Part shown: positions 8,401-11,379 of the stretch, piece by piece
How positions within the stretch are numbered: the stretch's first letter is position 1
Layout of the letters: each line of letters starts with the position of its first letter
Source: Lentisphaerota bacterium
GTDB taxonomy: Bacteria; Verrucomicrobiota; Lentisphaeria; Oligosphaerales; Oligosphaeraceae
NCBI GenBank assembly: GCA_012800565.1
Contig: JAAZIZ010000030.1
Location: 1 to 11,379 of the forward strand
DNA length: 11,379 bases
Reading direction: 5' to 3'
Notes under the pieces: model-generated
The model's input: the letters and a program-made list of their open reading frames with translations, nothing else
Database searches by the model: none
What the model was told of the DNA's origin: nothing
Program-made: the position numbers and the translations under genes

Positions 8401-9210
8401 CTCTGTCAGGGTTTGGATTACCAGGATATCTGTGCTCGCCTGCAAGCTATAAGCTCAGAAACCGATACTTTGAATCAGGAGCTGGGCAGTGCTCGTCAGC
8501 AGGAAAAACTCTGGCAGGCGGCGCAGCAGCAATATCATGGTCTTGATGCCGAGTTGCAGCGCCTGAAAGAGGATGAGGGGCAATGGCAGGAGCTCAACGA
8601 TCTGATTGGCAGCAGCGAAGGCGGAAAATTCCGCAATATCGCCCAGAGCATCACCCTCGATAACGTCATTGCCCGGGCCAACGAACGGCTGAAGATTATT
8701 ATGCCTAGATACGAGCTGGTTCGGGCCGAGGCGGAGGAGTCTGAAAACAGTGCCCGCAGGAATACTCCACGCTGCCTGGCCATCAATATCATTGATGATT
8801 ATCTGGGCGGACAAGAGCGCGATACCAAGAATATTTCCGGCGGAGAGACTTTCGTGGTCAGCCTGGCTCTCGCCCTCGGACTCTCAGGATTGGAAAATAC
8901 CAATCTGCAGGTCGATACGCTGTTCCTGGACGAGGGGTTCGGCAGTCTGGATGCATCCTCCCTGGAACAGGCGCTGCAGGCCCTGGGGCGCCTGCGCGAT
9001 GACGGACGCCTGATCGGAATCATCTCGCATGTCGAGGCGATGAAAGATATGGAGCCGCAAATCGTGGTCGAGAGACTGGGAAACACCGGCCGCAGCAGAA
9101 TTTACGGCCCTGGTTGTACGTTCCAGCCGCCGCTGGCGAAAGAGAAAAAGGAACCCAGGAAGAAGAGTCGGCGCAGCACCTCCGGGCCGCCTGCAGACGA
9201 GCAGTCTTAA
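5428..9210 (+). CDS. sbcC: SbcC, Rad50/SMC-type ATPase subunit
   Basis: This is the ATPase and DNA-tethering subunit of SbcCD. In 1260 aa it shows Walker A GPTGAGKST (37-45), a long heptad-like Gln/Glu/Ala-rich coiled coil (about 195-590), the zinc hook CPLCG (Cys598 and Cys601, followed by EHPC), a second coiled coil (about 610-1085), the ABC signature SGGE (1137-1140), Walker B LFLDEGFGSLD (1165-1175, with Asp1168 and Glu1169), and the H-loop His1201. The ATG at 5428 overlaps the sbcD stop and has GGGGAGG about 7 nt upstream. The longer open frame from 5302 lies inside sbcD and is not used. It is longer than E. coli SbcC (about 1,048 aa), and the extra length is in the coiled-coil arms; the C-terminal arm is some 80 residues longer than the N-terminal one. 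The last 30 residues are a basic, Pro/Ser-rich tail that looks unstructured. All active-site motifs are intact. Confidence 0.97.
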   Translation: MKINRLKFSNLASLAGITSIDFTAPEFQDNGLFLLSGPTGAGKSTVLDAIALALYGRTPRLSSGREIGTLLSHGQTEYFSELEFNLGERLFQANWSCSRAYGRLDGNLQSPKHTLLEFSAESGKFEYLADKGEVAKTIAALSGLNFERFTRTMLLAQGRFADFLQAREADKSDLLEQITGTEIYSLISQKIYALAQEKTALRREKENLLQTLQINLGTEEEQQQLQLRQQELQVLLSQLSQEQKTLQTQQQNCELAEKMAQELAALEQEMQALAEEERLFQPRAQRLQRARRAERLQQDCFARLQEQRRTLAALEKQSQETELALPQLRSDREAKAELRQKSDAVLQQKKQEYAALQEVLKKVRPMDAELQLLCRNAQTAEASAQQATQALAAAQRGWDENQRKQQSAQEEKARATAWQAEHSRDGKLIVDFSELQKLLLDWQEANRSFQSAQKRRMTAAERQQLSSQAVQKAQKLLRAAEVRRQQSEVLCQQQQSVYQQLLNGQSEDDWRNREIALAGQLNSAVEGLKAVAALRQADAACSKARSEQAALAEKLHRAEEILSLCKQKYEVQQERLTLARDIHNYAAMRSKLVSGKPCPLCGSTEHPCDKLPQLEVSEQERILQSLQLEHQKAHQEQQRLLTQHSEAGGKYSQAQASFTACRNAWQEVCPALAELLALSPAQFQDTAEAERLLIAKVNELKDSQQQAQHQREQLQTARQHLQAAEKECQSARAEFSRQEGEWRKFSALAESEQQHLTEAEENFSAAGSREQASQENFCRLAGSYQEECSGIDQAGQCFARLEKRLQDWNRNETALNTARNAEQNLQAAEAVLAANLQAAKERSEQASKTFQEAAVAAKDMTEKRQKLFAEQDCDQAESAANAAMEQAQACLQEAVAQLGQAEEELAAFQVRLEDQRKRQASWAEMVKEGNAAAAQALQQEGFASEDEFLGACLSSAERDKLQEEKELLEQKNASCRGRYEIAAAQYRDSQQLCQGLDYQDICARLQAISSETDTLNQELGSARQQEKLWQAAQQQYHGLDAELQRLKEDEGQWQELNDLIGSSEGGKFRNIAQSITLDNVIARANERLKIIMPRYELVRAEAEESENSARRNTPRCLAINIIDDYLGGQERDTKNISGGETFVVSLALALGLSGLENTNLQVDTLFLDEGFGSLDASSLEQALQALGRLRDDGRLIGIISHVEAMKDMEPQIVVERLGNTGRSRIYGPGCTFQPPLAKEKKEPRKKSRRSTSGPPADEQS

Positions 9211-9223
9211 CCTTGGGCTGGCT

Positions 9224-9880
9224 TCAGTCCAGCAGCAGAGTGTCGTGTTTGCCGATTCTGCGCAGGTGTTCCTGGCAGTTCCAGGATACCAGCTGCCATT
9301 CTCCAGCCGGATAGTGGTATTTTAGGATATTGATGGAGGCGTTGTCCGGATGTGAGAGCATATTCCCGCGCCCCGTCGGCCCGACTACCATGCGCAACAG
9401 GCGCTGCAGCACACCGGTATGGGTAACCAGGAGCACCCGCTGCCCCGGATGCCGGTGTACCAGCAGCGCCATAAATGATTCCACCCGGGTCTGGAAATCC
9501 TGCCGCGATTCGCCACCCGGCGCACAGACTGTCTCAAGTTCATAGCGGAAGGCCAGCATCATCTCCTGCTTCTCGCGCAGCAACTCCCGCTGCGGGCGTG
9601 ACTCCAGCTCACCGACGTGCCATTCCCGCAAGGCCGGATCAACGTGAACTTCCAGGTCTTGGTGATAGGCGGCAATCAGTCGGGCAGTATCTCTGGCCCG
9701 GCCGAGGTCGCTGCTGTATGCTGCGGCGAACTTCTCGTCCCGCAATCGCTCGGCTACTGCCATGGCCTGCTGCAATCCCCGCCGGCTGAGCGGCGAGTCG
9801 CTGTGTCCCTGGAACAGACAGGCGAGGTTCCCTTCGGTCTCACCGTGGCGGACAACAGTGAATTCAACTGATTCCGACAT
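9224..9880 (-). CDS. Histidine phosphatase superfamily protein (phosphoglycerate mutase-like)
   Basis: This 218-aa cytoplasmic protein has the superfamily's core: RHGETEGN (residues 11-18) with the phosphate-accepting His12, SSDLGRARDTA (56-66) with a phosphate-binding Arg, the acidic proton donor Glu86 in REWHVGELE, and the second catalytic His154 in LVTHTGVL. The family includes cofactor-dependent phosphoglycerate mutase, alpha-ribazole phosphatase (CobC) and broad-specificity phosphatases. The short length and the lack of the mutase's long insert suggest a phosphatase (GpmB/CobC type) rather than the glycolytic mutase; the substrate is not readable from the sequence. The ATG at 9880 has only a weak purine-rich Shine-Dalgarno (AAGAGA). 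It starts 23 nt after the saccharopine dehydrogenase-like gene ends, so it probably depends on that gene's transcript. Its stop lies 13 bp from the sbcC stop on the opposite strand. Confidence 0.92.
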   Translation of the reverse strand: MSESVEFTVVRHGETEGNLACLFQGHSDSPLSRRGLQQAMAVAERLRDEKFAAAYSSDLGRARDTARLIAAYHQDLEVHVDPALREWHVGELESRPQRELLREKQEMMLAFRYELETVCAPGGESRQDFQTRVESFMALLVHRHPGQRVLLVTHTGVLQRLLRMVVGPTGRGNMLSHPDNASINILKYHYPAGEWQLVSWNCQEHLRRIGKHDTLLLD

Positions 9881-9903
9881 GAATTTCTCTTCAATATGCT
9901 GGT

Positions 9904-11124
9904 TCAGGAGCGTCCGGCGGCGAAATCGGCCAGGTATGCGAATTTCGGGGTCAATTTTCCATCGCGGACGATAGTGGCCCTGGCGATGGTCGGATCATCA
10001 AGATATTTGCTCAGCAGGAGTGGGAAAACGATCTTGCAGAGTCCGTCGCCGAAGCTCTGGCTGGCTTCCAGGGGCAGGGCATTGGGCAGTGAATCTACCG
10101 CCATGCAGCTGATATTCTGCAGCGAGCTGAAAGCAGGCTCTTCCTTCTCAGTCCGGGGATTGTAGTCATAGAAAGGCTCGCTGTGAGTGGAGGAGCGCAA
10201 GGTTGACTGGATGCTGCCGGGGATGTCGCAGGTCACATCCCCGACGACCTGTAATTTAATATTGGCATCTTTCAGCTGTTCGCGGGTCAGGTGCACCGGC
10301 GAGGCCGGGTCCCAGTAATGGCAGACCAGCAGCAGGTCGGCGGCACAGGCATAGGGGAAGAAGCAGCTCTGGTAATCGCCGGGGTTTTTCTGCAAATCAC
10401 TGAAAGAGAACGGCTGCTGCGGGTGTGTCTTGTGTCGCAGCATCTCTTCTACTTTCAAGTAGGAGTAGCAGGCCTTGCTGCCCTTGGGGAGATTCAGGAA
10501 TTCCGGCGGGGGCAGTTCCTGGAAACCGATACGCTGCAGGAGCGCCTGGGCGCCTTCTGAGGCCCGGCCGCTGCCGGTGATAATGATTTTCAAGGGCAGT
10601 TTGGTACAGCCTTGGCACAAAGTATAAATCTGCTCCGTGGTGAAAGTCTTGTCAGGAGCAGGCAGGGTGAAAGCTCCCGAGCGCAGACCATAGCCGCGCA
10701 GGGTATTGTAGGCGCCCACAAAGCCGGCCCACCAGCTGAAGGAATTCAGGCGCTGATTCTGATCGTCAACCAGATATTCGTAATCAGTGAAAGTGATCCC
10801 GGAGGACAGCAGTTTCTGCAGCAGTGGACGGTTGTGCTCCTGGAACTTGGCCAGGTGTCCGAAAAAAAAGTAATGCTTGCCGGGCAGCAGTGATGCCAGT
10901 TTTGCTTCTTTGATCCCGAACAGTACCTGGCAGTCCTCCAGGCTGTCAACAACCGGAATGCCCAAAGCACGGTATGAGTCATCGGAATAGGCCCGGATGG
11001 TGCTGCTCTGGACCTTGAATTCCGTGCCGGGGAACGAGTCCTGCAGAGCAATAATCTGTTCCGGGGTTAATGCCACGCGGTTGTCTTCAGGTACCTTGGT
11101 CTCACGGATAATGCCGATTTTCAT
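9904..11124 (-). CDS. Saccharopine dehydrogenase family protein (LYS1-type, AlaDH/PNT fold)
   Basis: This 406-aa protein has the alanine dehydrogenase/transhydrogenase-like fold used by the lysine-forming, NAD-dependent saccharopine dehydrogenase. Visible are the N-terminal signature IRETKVPEDNRVALTP (6-21), FGIKE (69-73), FGHLAKFQEHNRPLL (88-102), DYEYLVDD followed by FSWWAGFVGAYNTLRGYG (114-146), the nucleotide-binding loop ITGSGRASEGA (182-192), and GDVTCDIPGSIQSTLRSSTH (295-314). The length is near that of yeast Lys1 (about 370 aa). In fungi this enzyme interconverts saccharopine with lysine and 2-oxoglutarate. In bacteria the role of such orthologues is often unproven, and no LYS9-type partner or lysine-catabolic gene is visible here. 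The ATG at 11124 has AGGAG (11132-11136) at 7 nt. It leads an operon with a histidine phosphatase gene. Family assignment is good; the exact reaction is inferred. Confidence 0.82.
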   Translation of the reverse strand: MKIGIIRETKVPEDNRVALTPEQIIALQDSFPGTEFKVQSSTIRAYSDDSYRALGIPVVDSLEDCQVLFGIKEAKLASLLPGKHYFFFGHLAKFQEHNRPLLQKLLSSGITFTDYEYLVDDQNQRLNSFSWWAGFVGAYNTLRGYGLRSGAFTLPAPDKTFTTEQIYTLCQGCTKLPLKIIITGSGRASEGAQALLQRIGFQELPPPEFLNLPKGSKACYSYLKVEEMLRHKTHPQQPFSFSDLQKNPGDYQSCFFPYACAADLLLVCHYWDPASPVHLTREQLKDANIKLQVVGDVTCDIPGSIQSTLRSSTHSEPFYDYNPRTEKEEPAFSSLQNISCMAVDSLPNALPLEASQSFGDGLCKIVFPLLLSKYLDDPTIARATIVRDGKLTPKFAYLADFAAGRS

Positions 11125-11157
11125 TGCTGAACTCCTGGTTGTTTATCTTGCAGTGCT

Positions 11158-11172
11158 GCCGGCGATACCGGC
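11158..11172 (-). other. Small hairpin in the leader of the saccharopine dehydrogenase-like gene
   Basis: GCCGG (11158-11162) and CCGGC (11168-11172) form a 5-bp GC-only stem with a 5-nt loop, about 20 nt upstream of the Shine-Dalgarno site and inside the predicted leader. It stands out in an otherwise AT-rich stretch. It has no following T-run, so it is not a terminator. It could be a short stabilising stem or an operator half-site pair, or chance. Confidence 0.3.
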
Positions 11173-11193
11173 GCATTTTGAGCAGAAAATACT

Positions 11194-11221
11194 AACATAA
11201 TTTGAATTTTACTTTTTACAA
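11194..11221 (-). promoter_or_regulatory. Candidate promoter for the saccharopine dehydrogenase/phosphatase operon
   Basis: Read on the minus strand, TTGTAA (11221-11216, four of six bases) is followed by a 16-bp AT-rich spacer and TATGTT (11199-11194, four of six). The predicted transcription start is near 11187, giving a leader of about 63 nt. Individual matches are modest; the AT-rich context and position support it. Confidence 0.35.
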
Positions 11222-11348
11222 ATGCAGAGTCGAGCAGAATTCAGTTGTTCGTTGCCGGTCGAAAGCAACAAAATATGATTTTACAGGAATTCCTTAAGAA
11301 AAAAGAAAGATTTCACAGGGGGCGAGTACAGGTATCGTCTTCTGGCCC

Positions 11349-11379
11349 GTCCGACCTGTCCGACTTGTCCGACCTGTCC
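11349..11379. repeat. Tandem 9-bp repeat GTCCGACYT, truncated by window end
   Basis: There are three complete units: GTCCGACCT (11349-11357), GTCCGACTT (11358-11366) and GTCCGACCT (11367-11375), followed by GTCC at the window edge. The array is therefore at least 31 bp and probably longer. Only the eighth base varies, alternating C, T, C. It is not in any convincing reading frame and lies in the intergenic region upstream of the minus-strand operon. I recall similar GTCCGAC nonamer arrays in Lentisphaerota-like genomes, but cannot confirm that here. Confidence 0.85.

Noticed and set aside
6913..8445. Long Leu/Gln-rich minus-strand open frames opposite sbcC (6913-7692 and 7774-8445)
   Set aside because: They mirror the CAG/CTG-rich codons of the SbcC coiled coil. 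They have low complexity and no family resemblance.
9217..9233. Possible bidirectional terminator between sbcC and the phosphatase gene
   Set aside because: The stem is only 5 bp with a 7-nt loop, no T-run on either side, and it overlaps the phosphatase stop codon.

Overview
The window is bacterial, gene-dense and moderately GC-rich by eye. Its genes have Shine-Dalgarno sites, operon-like spacing and one ATGA stop/start overlap. The gene content is an intracellular glycosidase-like protein of no family I can name, SbcCD, a PaaK-type aryl-CoA ligase, a Gfo/Idh/MocA oxidoreductase, a LYS1-type saccharopine dehydrogenase and a 9-bp tandem repeat. This resembles anaerobic PVC-group bacteria such as Lentisphaerota (Victivallis/Oligosphaera relatives). 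That placement is an inference from style and recall; nothing here is a decisive marker.

Layout: (1) Positions 1-1724, minus strand, hold a two-gene operon: a PaaK-like CoA ligase followed 12 nt later by a Gfo/Idh/MocA oxidoreductase that runs off the left edge. (2) Positions 1725-1992 are a divergent control region with a good sigma70-like promoter for the minus operon, a weaker candidate for the plus operon, and inverted and direct repeats that could be operators. (3) Positions 1993-9210, plus strand, hold three tightly spaced genes: a 703-aa putative glycoside hydrolase, sbcD and sbcC. (4) Positions 9224-11124, minus strand, hold a saccharopine-dehydrogenase-family gene followed 23 nt later by a histidine-phosphatase (phosphoglycerate-mutase-like) gene. 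These converge on sbcC with only 13 bp between stop codons. (5) Positions 11125-11379 are an AT-richer upstream region with a candidate promoter, a small leader hairpin and the start of a GTCCGACYT tandem repeat cut by the window end.

How the genes work together: SbcD (Mn-dependent nuclease) and SbcC (ABC/SMC-like ATPase with a zinc hook) form the Mre11-Rad50-type complex that processes DNA hairpins and double-strand ends. Their placement directly behind a glycosidase-like gene is unusual and may be only shared transcription. The ligase/oxidoreductase pair suggests activation of an aromatic or other carboxylic acid coupled to an NAD(P)-dependent redox step; the substrate cannot be read from the sequence. 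I saw no RNA genes, CRISPR array, insertion sequence or phage gene. The most open items are the unclassified glycosidase-like family, its linkage to sbcDC, the divergent regulatory region and the nonamer repeat.
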